DNA from: Sphingomonas sp.
GTDB taxonomy: Bacteria; Pseudomonadota; Alphaproteobacteria; Sphingomonadales; Sphingomonadaceae
Direction: 5' to 3'
Assembly: GCF_025353885.1 (NCBI RefSeq)
Contig: NZ_JANXNX010000107.1
Location: forward strand, 1 to 41,378
Length of the DNA: 41,378 bases
In this document: piece after piece, positions 9,208 through 17,996 of the stretch
Layout: every line of letters starts with the position of its first letter
Numbering within the stretch: position 1 is the first letter of the stretch
Translations under genes and position numbers: made by a program
Notes under the pieces: generated by a model
Seen by the model: only the letters and a program-made list of their open reading frames with translations
The model's database searches: none
Told to the model about the DNA's origin: nothing

Positions 9208-9569
9208 CATCTGTCGGCGCATTGCAGCAGCGCCATCTCAAGGTCGGCAATCGAATATGGCTTAGTTAGAACCGGCATGTCGTGATGCACGCTGTCTATT
9301 CCGTGGGCTCCGTATCCTGTTGTAAACGCAAACGGTGTGCGGCGCTGTTTCAATGTGGCCGCCAAACCCATGCTGTTGCTGCCATTAAGGTTCACGTCGA
9401 GGATTGCCACGTCGAAAATGACCTGGTCGAGCGCCTGCTGGGCATCCTTTACAGACGCCGCCAGTCCAGCAACCACACATCCCAGGCTATCGACCATGTC
9501 CTCGGCCATCATTGCGATCAGGGCTTCATCCTCGACGATTAAAACGCGCAGTCCATTCAGTTTACTCAC
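9153..9569 (-). CDS. Single-domain response regulator (receiver only)
   Basis: 138 aa from GTG at 9569 (an ATG at 9611 would add 14 residues; the GTG start gives the usual short N-terminus before RVLIVEDE). The receiver fold is complete: acidic pair in VEDE, phospho-acceptor Asp in AILDVNLNG, Thr in FTTGYG, and Lys in LTKPYS. No output domain follows, only a Ser/Thr-rich tail. Such stand-alone receivers in sphingomonads often work with HWE/HisKA_2 kinases; none is encoded nearby, so the partner is unknown. The 3' end overlaps the DUF4893 gene. Confidence 0.88.
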   Translation of the reverse strand: MSKLNGLRVLIVEDEALIAMMAEDMVDSLGCVVAGLAASVKDAQQALDQVIFDVAILDVNLNGSNSMGLAATLKQRRTPFAFTTGYGAHGIDSVHHDMPVLTKPYSIADLEMALLQCADRCQVAGTSSTTSMTDSNRG

Positions 9570-9672
9570 GCGGCGCCCCGTTTCTGTTTGTCGTGATGTC
9601 CGAGCATGCATCTGCCATATGACGGCGAGGTTTGCTGTTCAATCCGATTGCGCGCAACGGTTAAATGATAAC

Positions 9673-9696
9673 GCCTGCCGGGTTTCTCCGACAGGC
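9673..9696. repeat. Inverted repeat, 9-bp arms, 6-nt loop
   Basis: GCCTGCCGG (9673-9681) and CCGACAGGC (9688-9696) can form a stem with one wobble pair and loop GTTTCT. It sits in the 300-nt gap between the response regulator and the ScfR-type gene. No T-run follows on either strand, so it is not a clear terminator; it may be an operator or a leader hairpin of the regulator transcribed leftwards. Confidence 0.4.
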
Positions 9697-9866
9697 GCCA
9701 TTTCCTCCCCAGGAACTGAAACCCGACGCCGTCTTGGTCCGGTCCTGATTGCTTGGACTTTCGAGCGTGGGATAAGGATCGATGCGGGTGCGGGCGCTTT
9801 TCCACAATATCAATATCGCGCTTTTGATGTCGTCGTATCGCTATCGGCAGGCCAGGGCTTGTCGTC

Positions 9867-9883
9867 TTGTCACAATTTGACAA
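9867..9883. promoter_or_regulatory. Inverted repeat upstream of the ScfR-type regulator
   Basis: TTGTCA-CAATT-TGACAA is a perfect 6-bp inverted repeat with a 5-nt spacer, centred about 38 nt before the ATG at 9913. Position and symmetry fit an autoregulatory operator overlapping a -35/-10 region. It does not resemble the TTTGCAAA site described for the same regulator family. Confidence 0.4.
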
Positions 9884-9912
9884 CGCTGGACGACGCCCGC
9901 ATCTGTCGGCCC

Positions 9913-11301
9913 ATGGTAGATACAAAACTGTTCGCGGGCCATGCCGTGCGGCGACTCCGCCGGGGGGCGGGTCTTAATCAGATGATGATGGCCGAAATGC
10001 TGGCAATCTCGCCGAGCTATCTCAACCTCATCGAACGAAACCAGCGGCCAATTACCGCCGCTGTCCTGCTGCGAATGGCCGAAACTTTCGATTTCGATCC
10101 GCGTACGCTTTCGGCCAGTGAACCCGGGGGCGGTATCGACGCGATCCGCCGCCGCCTGGCCGACCCGCGCTTTGCCGACCTCGCCATTGATCGAGCCCAG
10201 GTTTCCGATTGGCTGAGCGCCGCGCCCGAGAGCGCCGAGGCATTCGCGCGTGCATTCGATGGCATGGGCGTCGGGTCGGGCATTGCCTCGGTCGATGCCA
10301 ACCCAACCGAGGCAGTGCGGCGCGAACTGGAGCGGTGGCGGGGACATTTTGCCGATCTTGATAGCCTCGCCGAAACCTTGGCCGACGACCTGCGGGTCGG
10401 CTCGGGCGATCTGTTCGGCGCATTGACCGAACGGTTGCGCGTAACTCATCAGTTGTCGATCAGGATTTTACCGATCGACGTGATGCCCGACACCTTGCGC
10501 CGCCTCGACCTGCACGCGCGACAACTTCAGCTTTCTGAACTGCTGAATCCTGCGAGCCGAACCTTTGCCGCTGCGTTTCAACTGGGGCAGATCGTGGCAA
10601 AAGCGGAAATCGACGCACTGGTGAAGGGCGCCGGCCTTGCCGATCGGATCGCCGAACGCCTGCTGCGTCGTCACCTCACGGGCTATTTCGCAGCTGGCGT
10701 GATGATGCCTTACGCCCGCTTTCTCCGCGCGTGCGATGCAACAGGCTATGATGTCGCGCTTTTGCAGCGCCGTTTCGGAGCCAGTTTTGAACAGGTCGCG
10801 CACCGGATGACCACATTACAACGGGTCGGAGCCCGCGGCCTCCCCTTCTTCATGCTTCGCATCGACCGCGCCGGACAAGTCTCGAAGCGTTTTTCGGGTG
10901 CCAGCGCCTCTCCCTTGGCCGAAGCCGAAGGGCGTTGTCCGTTATGGAAATTACACGATGGCTTTGCCCGGCCCAAACATCTGGTCCGGGATATCGTTAC
11001 CCTGGAGGATCAGAGTCGCTGGTTCACGATGTCGCGATCGGTGCATCCCCCGGGCCGCAGTATCGGCGGCGTTGATCCCGTGTTCGTGGTCGGCCTTGGC
11101 ATAAATGCCACTCTCGCGGCTCCGTTGGCCGCTGCGCGCGGTATCGATCTGAAAACGGGTGAGGCAACGCCGATCGGCCTTGGCTGCGTCGCATGCACCC
11201 GCTCGAGCTGCCCCCAGCGGAGCGCGCCTCCGCGAAGCAGAGCGCTAATCTTTAACGAGCGCGAACGCGGCGTCAGCCCCTTTGTCTTCGCCGAAGACTA
11301 G
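9913..11301 (+). CDS. ScfR-family (PccR/RamB-like) short-chain acyl-CoA-responsive regulator
   Basis: 462 aa. Residues about 5-65 are an XRE helix-turn-helix (LFAGHAVRRLRRGAGLNQ, then SPSYLNLIERNQRP). The long C-terminal part is the DUF2083/ScfR region, ending with the CVACTRSSCPQRSAPP cysteine motif near residue 420. Members of this family (PccR of Rhodobacter, RamB of corynebacteria) control propionyl-CoA, glyoxylate or acetate metabolism in response to acyl-CoA. ATG 9913 is chosen because the HTH begins just after it. The likely target here is the pccB operon, which has a TTTGCAAA site. The stop overlaps the convergent guanylyltransferase stop on a shared CTAG. Confidence 0.9.
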   Translation: MVDTKLFAGHAVRRLRRGAGLNQMMMAEMLAISPSYLNLIERNQRPITAAVLLRMAETFDFDPRTLSASEPGGGIDAIRRRLADPRFADLAIDRAQVSDWLSAAPESAEAFARAFDGMGVGSGIASVDANPTEAVRRELERWRGHFADLDSLAETLADDLRVGSGDLFGALTERLRVTHQLSIRILPIDVMPDTLRRLDLHARQLQLSELLNPASRTFAAAFQLGQIVAKAEIDALVKGAGLADRIAERLLRRHLTGYFAAGVMMPYARFLRACDATGYDVALLQRRFGASFEQVAHRMTTLQRVGARGLPFFMLRIDRAGQVSKRFSGASASPLAEAEGRCPLWKLHDGFARPKHLVRDIVTLEDQSRWFTMSRSVHPPGRSIGGVDPVFVVGLGINATLAAPLAAARGIDLKTGEATPIGLGCVACTRSSCPQRSAPPRSRALIFNERERGVSPFVFAED

Positions 11302-12368
11302 TCGCTCGCCTTAGTCAGGTCCGCCTTTTCCTTGATAGCCTGGACAACGCGCTTCACATGCTGGCTTTGGCCGCGCGGCAGGATGAGAACGCGATCACCG
11401 CTCGCGACGATGATCAAGTCGGCAACCCCGACAGCGGCAATCTGGATACCATCGCTCCGGATCAGACAATTGCTGGTATCGAGCGCAATCACGTCGCCAT
11501 GATGCGCATCACCGTCCTCATCGGCACCAAGGGTGTGGAGCGCGTCCCATGATCCGACGTCGGACCACCCCATGTCGACGGGAACGACCGCGACCCGCTC
11601 GGCCTTCTCCATAACCGCATAGTCGATCGAATCTGCTGGAGAGATGGCAAAACTGTCCAGGTCGGGCAACACCCGTGCGCCGGACTGGACCGCCCGGTCC
11701 ATTGCCGCCTGCGAGGCGGCCAACATGGCCGGGGCATGTGCCGCCAGAGCACGCAGGAAAGCATCGGCGCGGAACATAAAGATGCCACCGTTCCAGACAT
11801 GATCACCACTCGCCAGCATGATCGCGGCTGTCGCAGCGTCGGGCTTTTCCACGAAACGCGAGACCTTGTGCGCGCCGGGACTGATTTCTTCGCCGATCCG
11901 GATATAGCCATAACCCGTTTCCGGAGCATTGGGAGTGATTCCGAACGTCACGAGCCATCCCCGCTCAACCAGCGGCAGTGCTGCGTCGATTGCCTTGTCG
12001 AAGGCCTCGACATCGACGATCACATGGTCACTTGGCATCACCAGTAGCGGCGCATCGCCCCCGCCCGCAGCGATTGCCGCCAGCGCGATCGCTGGCGCGG
12101 TATTCCGGGCGAGCGGTTCCAGAAGAATCTTTGCCTGACGGTCGCCCAATTGCGCTTCGATAAGGTCGGCGTGGCGCGCATTTGCGACGACTATGGGTTC
12201 TGCAAACCGCGCAGGATCAGTCGCGCGCTCAAGCGTAAGCTGGAACATGGTCAGGTCGTCAGTCAGCGCCAGGAACTGTTTTGGCCGTTCCTCGCGGGAC
12301 ATCGGCCATAATCGAGTCCCCGACCCGCCAGACAAAATTACGGGAACAATGCGCGGTCGCTCGGTCAT
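11298..12368 (-). CDS. Mannose-1-phosphate guanylyltransferase
   Basis: 356 aa, makes GDP-mannose from mannose-1-phosphate and GTP for polysaccharide synthesis. The nucleotide-binding signature GGSGTRLWP is at residues 14-22, followed by the RPKQF activation motif. VMPSDHV and FVEKPD follow later. It lacks the phosphomannose isomerase half of bifunctional ManC/AlgA. ATG 12368 (MTERPRI) has GGGGGAAAG directly upstream; two earlier in-frame ATGs have no ribosome site. Divergent from the sugar transferase operon, with which it probably cooperates in exopolysaccharide synthesis. Confidence 0.94.
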   Translation of the reverse strand: MTERPRIVPVILSGGSGTRLWPMSREERPKQFLALTDDLTMFQLTLERATDPARFAEPIVVANARHADLIEAQLGDRQAKILLEPLARNTAPAIALAAIAAGGGDAPLLVMPSDHVIVDVEAFDKAIDAALPLVERGWLVTFGITPNAPETGYGYIRIGEEISPGAHKVSRFVEKPDAATAAIMLASGDHVWNGGIFMFRADAFLRALAAHAPAMLAASQAAMDRAVQSGARVLPDLDSFAISPADSIDYAVMEKAERVAVVPVDMGWSDVGSWDALHTLGADEDGDAHHGDVIALDTSNCLIRSDGIQIAAVGVADLIIVASGDRVLILPRGQSQHVKRVVQAIKEKADLTKASD

Positions 12369-12443
12369 ACTTTCCCCCATACACAGCAAAATGCCCGGCC
12401 CTTCAGGAAATTTTCGTCAATTTGGCCGACAGAAGCCATAAGT

Positions 12444-12473
12444 GTCGGAAATCTTGACGCACAACGTCGGAAA
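12444..12473. promoter_or_regulatory. Direct repeat GTCGGAAA, 22-nt period, upstream of the EPS operon
   Basis: GTCGGAAA occurs at 12444-12451 and 12466-12473, two helical turns apart, and an inverted CCGACA lies at 12426-12431. All are in the short gap between the divergent guanylyltransferase and sugar transferase genes. Same-face spacing suggests an activator site, possibly for the PrsR-like protein encoded in this operon. No convincing sigma-54 -24/-12 element was found by eye. Confidence 0.35.
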
Positions 12474-12490
12474 ACAGGCAAGACAGCCAT

Positions 12491-13879
12491 ATGTTCAGAT
12501 TGTTCAAACATTATGTACCTTATCCGGTGCTGCTGCTTGCCCTGTTCGATTTCGTCATTCTGACGGTATCCGCCGAAATTGCCTGGGTCATCCGCGCCCA
12601 TCAGATCGGTATGGGCGTCGATTCTTTTCTCAATCGACTGCCCCCCCTTATCAGCTTTGCCATCGCTCTCCAGCTCGCCATGATCGCCGTCGGGGTGTAC
12701 GGTGTAGACGCTTTTCAATCGCTCCGCTTCGCGTCCGCCCGGCTGTTGGTGGCGATTTGTCTTGGCGTTATATTTCTGTCGGTTACCTATTTTCTGATCC
12801 CCGGCAAGACATTGTGGCGCTCGAATTCACTCTACGCGATGGTGATAGCATTCGCTTCGCTAGTCCTGGTGCGCACCCTGCTTGGTCGCATGCTGGGCAG
12901 CGAGGCATTCAAGCGACGCGTGCTTGTGCTTGGCGCCGGACAGCGGGCAAATCGCCTCAATAAACTTGGTGAGGTCAGGGGGGCCGCGTTCACCGTGGTC
13001 GGAAACATCGACATGGGCGACGTCGTCAGTGTCATTCCAACCGCAATCCCCCGCCAGCTGATCGGCAACCTGGTCGAACATGTCGCAAGGCTGGGCGTCA
13101 ACGAAGTCGTTCTCGCGCTTGAGGAGCGCCGCAAGGCGATCCCCATGGAGGACCTTCTGCGAGTCCGTACCGTTGGCGTCCATGTCAACGAGATCTCGAC
13201 GTTTCTGGAACGCGAAACCGGGCGTGTCGATCTGCGCAGCACCAATCCCTCATGGCTGATCTTTTCGGACGGGTTTTCCAGCGGCAGGCGTTTTGCGTCC
13301 TTTGCCAAGCGAGTGTTCGACATCGTTGCCAGTGGCGTGCTGTTGCTGCTCTGTCTGCCTTTGATCCTGATCACAGCGATATTGATCAAACTCGAATCAC
13401 GCGGACCGGCATTCTACCACCAGAACCGGGTTGGCCTTTATGGCCAGGAGTTCGCCATCGTGAAGCTGCGCTCGATGCGCAACGATGCCGAAATGGCGGG
13501 CAAGGCCGTGTGGGCCGAAAAGAATGATCCTAGAGTCACCCGCATCGGTCGGGTTATCCGCAAGGTCCGTGTCGACGAATTGCCGCAATTATGGACCGTA
13601 CTGTGCGGAGGCATGAGCTTTGTGGGTCCGCGCCCTGAACGACCATCGTTCGTGGCTGAACTGACGCAGAAAATGCCTTATTATGCCGAACGGCACATGG
13701 TGAAGCCGGGCATTACCGGGTGGGCGCAGATCAATTACCCCTATGGCGCGAACCTGGACGATGCCCGTCACAAGCTTGAGTACGATCTTTATTATGCCAA
13801 GAACTACACGCCGTTTCTCGACGTCGTCATCCTGCTACAGACAATCCGGGTGGTCTTGTTCCCCGATGGAGCTCGCTGA
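12491..13879 (+). CDS. Exopolysaccharide polyprenyl-glycosylphosphotransferase (TIGR03013-like)
   Basis: 462 aa inner-membrane enzyme that transfers a sugar-1-phosphate to undecaprenyl phosphate to start a repeat unit. Four hydrophobic segments in residues 1-135 are followed by a Rossmann-like region (RRVLVLGAGQRA), a fifth membrane segment near 280, then the catalytic bacterial sugar transferase domain: KRVFDIVASG (from about 273), KLRSMRNDAE, VRVDELPQLW (about 362) and SFVGPRPERP. The family version seen beside PrsK/PrsR genes is associated with PEP-CTERM/XrtA systems. Stop TGA 13877-13879 overlaps the next ATG by 1 nt, so the genes are coupled. Confidence 0.92.
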   Translation: MFRLFKHYVPYPVLLLALFDFVILTVSAEIAWVIRAHQIGMGVDSFLNRLPPLISFAIALQLAMIAVGVYGVDAFQSLRFASARLLVAICLGVIFLSVTYFLIPGKTLWRSNSLYAMVIAFASLVLVRTLLGRMLGSEAFKRRVLVLGAGQRANRLNKLGEVRGAAFTVVGNIDMGDVVSVIPTAIPRQLIGNLVEHVARLGVNEVVLALEERRKAIPMEDLLRVRTVGVHVNEISTFLERETGRVDLRSTNPSWLIFSDGFSSGRRFASFAKRVFDIVASGVLLLLCLPLILITAILIKLESRGPAFYHQNRVGLYGQEFAIVKLRSMRNDAEMAGKAVWAEKNDPRVTRIGRVIRKVRVDELPQLWTVLCGGMSFVGPRPERPSFVAELTQKMPYYAERHMVKPGITGWAQINYPYGANLDDARHKLEYDLYYAKNYTPFLDVVILLQTIRVVLFPDGAR

Positions 13880-15303
13880 TGGCCAGCCTGCGCGGTAAAC
13901 TGCGGCCGTCACGAACTGCCGCGCTTGGCCTGCTGGGGCTGTTGGCGGGGGCGACCTATTTCCTGGTAATCGTGGGGCTGTCGGCGCTGCTGCACGCCCA
14001 AGAAGGAACGGCAACCGCGATTGCACTGATGATCGTGCCCTTGGTCAGCGCGGTAGTGGCGGCGGTCGTGCTGCCTGCCGAACGCACACGAGCCTGGTTT
14101 CGGGTGATGACGGCGAAGCACTTGTTTGCGCACCGCTATGACTATCGCGCCGAATGGCTGCGCTTCACCGATACGTTAAGCCGACCCGGCGAGGCACCCG
14201 CCGCGCTCGAAGTCCGGGTCATCAAGGCGATTGCCGACATCGCCGATTCACCCGGCGGACTGTTGTTGTTGCCCGATGGCGGCGAGATGCTTGTCAAGGC
14301 GAACTGGAACTGGGCTGTTGCATCGCATGGGGCGACCGCGCGGCTGGCTGATTTCCTGGCGAGCGGTCGCATCGTCGAACTTGATGCAGTGCGCGCCGAC
14401 GATATCCATCCGGACGAGGCTGGCGCTATTCCGGAATGGATTTTGGCAGCGCCGGGCGCATGGGCGATCGTACCGCTCATCCATGTCGATCGGCTGGCTG
14501 GCGCCGTGCTCCTGGAACGGCCGTTGATCGGTCGGACGCTCGATTGGGAGGATTTCGACCTTCTGCGGGTCGCCGGTCGGCAGGTGGCGAGCTATCTTGC
14601 GGAGGCGCAGGGGCAGGATGCCTTGTCGGAGGCGCAACGCTTCGACGAATTCAACCGGCGCTTTGCCTTCATCATGCATGACATCAAAAATCTGGTCAGC
14701 CAGATGGGATTGCTTGCGCGCAATGCAGAGCGCCATGCCGATAACCCCGCGTTTCAGGTGGACATGATCAGCACACTCCATAGTTCGACCGCGCGCATGA
14801 ACGATCTTCTTGCGCGCCTTTCCCAGCACAACAAGGCCCGGCCCGAGGAGCCGCGTGCGATCGCGATCGGCACGATCGTCGCCAGCGTCGCAGCCGCGAA
14901 ACGGGCGGTGCACCCGATTGTCCTGGCTGGCGATACTGCTTTGTTGGCCATTGCCGACCCGGCGCGACTGGAAGCGGCCTTGGCCCATCTGGTGCAGAAT
15001 GCGATCGAAGCGAGTGAGGGTTCGGAGCCAGTGACGCTGACGATCAGGGGGGAGGGGCGGGAAACGGTGATCCAGATCATCGACAAAGGTTGCGGGATGA
15101 CCGCCGATTTCCTTCACAGTCAGCTATTCCGTCCATTCTCATCGACCAAGGACAGCGGTTTCGGGATTGGCGCGTATGAAGCGCGAACCCTGATCGGCGC
15201 GATGGGCGGACGACTGAGCGTCAAGAGCGAGCTTGGCCTGGGCAGTTGTTTTACGATAGCCCTGCCAAGTGCGCGTGGCTGGGCAGAGGAGCGTGCGGCA
15301 TGA
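13879..15303 (+). CDS. prsK: PrsK-like sensor histidine kinase, short N-terminus
   Basis: 474 aa. Two membrane helices (about residues 15-37 and 45-66) are followed by the PrsK signature RYDYRAEWLRFTDTLS, a GAF-like domain (about 105-250), the dimerisation/phospho-acceptor helix with His267 in IMHDIKNLVSQ, and a HATPase domain with NAIEA (N box) and FGIGAYEAR. Typical PrsK proteins of PEP-CTERM/XrtA systems are about 680 aa with a multi-helix membrane sensor; this one keeps only the last two helices. The start overlaps the sugar transferase stop (TGATG) and its own stop overlaps the prsR start (ATGA), so the short form seems to be the native one. Confidence 0.85.
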   Translation: MASLRGKLRPSRTAALGLLGLLAGATYFLVIVGLSALLHAQEGTATAIALMIVPLVSAVVAAVVLPAERTRAWFRVMTAKHLFAHRYDYRAEWLRFTDTLSRPGEAPAALEVRVIKAIADIADSPGGLLLLPDGGEMLVKANWNWAVASHGATARLADFLASGRIVELDAVRADDIHPDEAGAIPEWILAAPGAWAIVPLIHVDRLAGAVLLERPLIGRTLDWEDFDLLRVAGRQVASYLAEAQGQDALSEAQRFDEFNRRFAFIMHDIKNLVSQMGLLARNAERHADNPAFQVDMISTLHSSTARMNDLLARLSQHNKARPEEPRAIAIGTIVASVAAAKRAVHPIVLAGDTALLAIADPARLEAALAHLVQNAIEASEGSEPVTLTIRGEGRETVIQIIDKGCGMTADFLHSQLFRPFSSTKDSGFGIGAYEARTLIGAMGGRLSVKSELGLGSCFTIALPSARGWAEERAA

Positions 15304-16652
15304 GCGCCATCAAGCGAAAGCTCCTGATTGTCGAGGACGACGAGGGTCTGCAGCGCCAGTTGCGCTGGGCATATGATGATTACGAGGTCATCGTGGCGGG
15401 CGACCGGGCATCGGCCATCGCAGCATTGCGCGCCGAAGAACCCGACGTCGTTACGCTCGATCTTGGCTTGCCGCCGGAGCCCGATGGGACCGCGGAAGGG
15501 TTTGCCACGCTCGACGCCATCCTGGCGCTCAAACCCGATACTAAGGTAATCGTCGCGTCAGGACATGGCGCGCGCGAAAGTGCGTTGCGTGCGATCGCGG
15601 CAGGCGCATATGATTTTTATCAAAAGCCGGTCGATATCGACGAACTCGGCATGATCGTCGCGCGGGCATTTCATCTTCATGCCATCGAAGCCGAAAATGC
15701 ACGGTTGGCCGAGGTCAGCGGGGGGGGAGTGCTGGGTGGTCTGATCACCGGCGCCCCGGAAATGTTGAAGGTTGCACGCACCATCGAACGCGTCGCCAAT
15801 GCCGATGTCTCGGTCATGCTGCTCGGCGCGAGCGGCACTGGCAAGGAACTGCTTGCGCGCGGTGTCCATGACAGCAGTGGGCGAAAGACAGGAGCCTTCG
15901 TCGCCATCAATTGCGCGGCGATCCCCGAAACCCTGCTCGAATCCGAATTGTTCGGCCACGAAAAGGGCGCGTTCACCGGGGCTGTCAAAACGACCGAAGG
16001 CAAGATCGAGCAGGCGGAGGGCGGCACGCTGTTTCTCGATGAAATAGGGGACGTGCCGCTCCCCCTTCAGGTCAAACTGCTGCGCTTTTTGCAGGAGCGC
16101 GTGATCGAACGGATCGGCGGGCGCAAGGCCATTCCCGTCAATACGCGAATCGTGTGCGCCACTCATCAAAACCTGGAAACGATGATTGCCGAAGGACGGT
16201 TTCGCGAGGACTTATACTATCGGCTCGCCGAAATTGTCGTGACGATCCCCTCGCTTGCCGAACGACCGGGTGACGCGGTCCTCCTCGCACGACATTTCGT
16301 GGCGCGCTACGCGCACATGAACCCGCAAGTGAAGGGCCTGGCACCTGACGCGCTCACTGCCATCGACCAGTGGGGCTGGCCGGGAAATGTCCGCGAACTC
16401 GAAAATCGGATGAAACGCGCGGTTATCATGGCTGATGGCAAGATGGTAACGGCGGGCGATCTCGATCTGCCAATGAACGACGGCGAGCCGGACATCATCA
16501 ACTTGAAAGCGGTGCGTGACGCCGCCGACGGGCAAGCAATCCGCCGTGCCTTGGGTCGCACCGACGGCAACATATCCAATGCCGCCAAACTGTTGGGTGT
16601 CTCTCGGCCCACGCTGTACGACCTGTTGAAATCGCATGGTATCTCGGCTTAA
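15300..16652 (+). CDS. prsR: PrsR-like sigma-54-dependent response regulator
   Basis: 450 aa. The receiver domain has Asp54 (TLDLGLPPE) as phospho-acceptor. The AAA+ domain has Walker A GASGTGKE, the GAFTGA loop that contacts sigma-54, and the FLDEIGD Walker B. A Fis-type helix-turn-helix ends the protein (ISNAAKLLGVSRPTLYDLL). The start ATG 15300 overlaps the kinase stop by 4 nt; a longer in-frame start at 15246 lies inside the kinase gene. It is the cognate partner of PrsK and probably activates EPS genes from sigma-54 promoters. Confidence 0.92.
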   Translation: MSAIKRKLLIVEDDEGLQRQLRWAYDDYEVIVAGDRASAIAALRAEEPDVVTLDLGLPPEPDGTAEGFATLDAILALKPDTKVIVASGHGARESALRAIAAGAYDFYQKPVDIDELGMIVARAFHLHAIEAENARLAEVSGGGVLGGLITGAPEMLKVARTIERVANADVSVMLLGASGTGKELLARGVHDSSGRKTGAFVAINCAAIPETLLESELFGHEKGAFTGAVKTTEGKIEQAEGGTLFLDEIGDVPLPLQVKLLRFLQERVIERIGGRKAIPVNTRIVCATHQNLETMIAEGRFREDLYYRLAEIVVTIPSLAERPGDAVLLARHFVARYAHMNPQVKGLAPDALTAIDQWGWPGNVRELENRMKRAVIMADGKMVTAGDLDLPMNDGEPDIINLKAVRDAADGQAIRRALGRTDGNISNAAKLLGVSRPTLYDLLKSHGISA

Positions 16653-17964
16653 AATTCTGGCGCCGCTGCTTTTGCTGGGGGCAGCAACGCCTCCGGAAAC
16701 GGCGCAACAACTGGTCGCCAGTGCGCGCGGGCGGCTGGCGGCAAACGACTTTTCGGGTGCTCTCGTTCTGTCGCAACGCGCCGTTGCCTTGGCACCACGT
16801 GATCCAGCGGTGCTGCTACTGGCGGGCAATCTCGTGCGCGATCGATATGGCCCGATGGCGGCGTTACCCTGGTATGACAGGGTGCTCCAAATCGATCCCG
16901 AAAACGTGTTCGCCCTTAGCGACAAGGCGGCGACCCTCGGCGATTCCGGCCAGTCGATCGCCATGCTGGCGGTTACCCGTCGGATACTTGCGTTGACTCC
17001 CGGGCAGCCGATCGCCTTGTACCAACAGGCCGTTCTCGCCGCGCGGGCGGGTCAATGGGGGTCGTCCCGCGCCCTGCTCGACCGCACAGGGGGAGCGTTT
17101 GCCAGGGTTCCTGCAGTGATGTTGTTGCGGGGAGCCATCGCGCTACAGACCGGAGCAACCGAGACCGCCATAGCGGCACTTAACTCGCTGGTCGAAATAC
17201 AGCCCGGCAATCGTCACGCCCGTCGCCTGCTGGGACTGGCGCTCTGGCGCAGCGAAGATGACCAAGGCGCGCTCGATACGCTCCAGCCGATCGCTGAGGA
17301 TGGTGACAGTTGGGTGTTGACGGTCATGGCGCGCGCCGCCGAAAATCTTGGGGATCGCGTGCGGGCGGCGAACTTGTTGGACCGCGCCGCAAATGCCCCG
17401 GCCCAACCGGTCGCATGGCAGGGCGGCGGACCAGGGGATGCGATGATGGCGTCGGGCCAATGGCCCGCGGCTGTGGTTGCTTATACAGAAAAGGCCAATG
17501 TCCGTTTCACCGTGCCGACCGCTTTACGCCTGATCGATGCGCTGAATCGCGTCGGGCAGGTCGAATCGGCGGGAGCAGTCATGACCACGCTCGTCTTGCA
17601 AAATCCGGCCAGCCTCCCCGTGCTGCGGCTTGCCGCGAGCGATGCGCTCGGTCGCCACGAATGGGCGCGCGCGGCGACCGCGCTGGCCGCCGTCCGCAAC
17701 CGGGTCGGCGATCATGATGCCTTCATGCTCGGCAATCTTGGATGGGCTTATTTCAACCTCGGCTATTCTGACAAAGCCATTCAATACAGTCGCAAAGCCT
17801 ATGAACTTGCCCCCGCGAATGCGCTGGCGGCGGCAAACCATGGCTGGTTCGTTCATCGGGGTGGAAATCGACAGGCGGGGCTCGCGCTCTTGCAGAAGGC
17901 GGTCGCGATTGCACCCGATGCCGCGCCTTTTCGCCGGAAGCTTGCCGAAGCGCAACGACCCTAG
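16636..17964 (+). CDS. Exported TPR-repeat protein of the PrsK/PrsR operon
   Basis: 442 aa. A short signal-like N-terminus (MVSRLKILAPLLLLGAAT) precedes a solenoid of tetratricopeptide repeats, recognisable as A-x3-Y/L-x-A--L-P-xx segments through residue 435. No lipobox is present. Position after prsK-prsR matches PrsT, the TPR lipoprotein of PEP-CTERM/XrtA systems, but this protein is about half its usual length, so equivalence is uncertain. ATG 16636 lies inside the prsR 3' end (17-nt overlap), which indicates translational coupling. Confidence 0.8.
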   Translation: MVSRLKILAPLLLLGAATPPETAQQLVASARGRLAANDFSGALVLSQRAVALAPRDPAVLLLAGNLVRDRYGPMAALPWYDRVLQIDPENVFALSDKAATLGDSGQSIAMLAVTRRILALTPGQPIALYQQAVLAARAGQWGSSRALLDRTGGAFARVPAVMLLRGAIALQTGATETAIAALNSLVEIQPGNRHARRLLGLALWRSEDDQGALDTLQPIAEDGDSWVLTVMARAAENLGDRVRAANLLDRAANAPAQPVAWQGGGPGDAMMASGQWPAAVVAYTEKANVRFTVPTALRLIDALNRVGQVESAGAVMTTLVLQNPASLPVLRLAASDALGRHEWARAATALAAVRNRVGDHDAFMLGNLGWAYFNLGYSDKAIQYSRKAYELAPANALAAANHGWFVHRGGNRQAGLALLQKAVAIAPDAAPFRRKLAEAQRP

Positions 17965-17996
17965 CGAAGCTGGCGTGAGTCGCTTACGGCAAGCCG

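Larger units (their letters stand above)
9612..9912. other. Divergent intergenic region between response regulator and ScfR-type gene
   Basis: About 300 nt without a gene. It must carry the leftward promoter for the response regulator and the rightward promoter for the regulator gene. It contains the hairpin at 9673-9696 and the inverted repeat at 9867-9883. The long frame that extends the regulator gene back to 9337 through this region runs antisense into the response regulator and looks like chance. Confidence 0.5.

Noticed and set aside
9337-9912. 192-codon N-terminal extension of the ScfR-type regulator
   Set aside because: It runs antisense through the response regulator; the family starts just before the helix-turn-helix, at ATG 9913.
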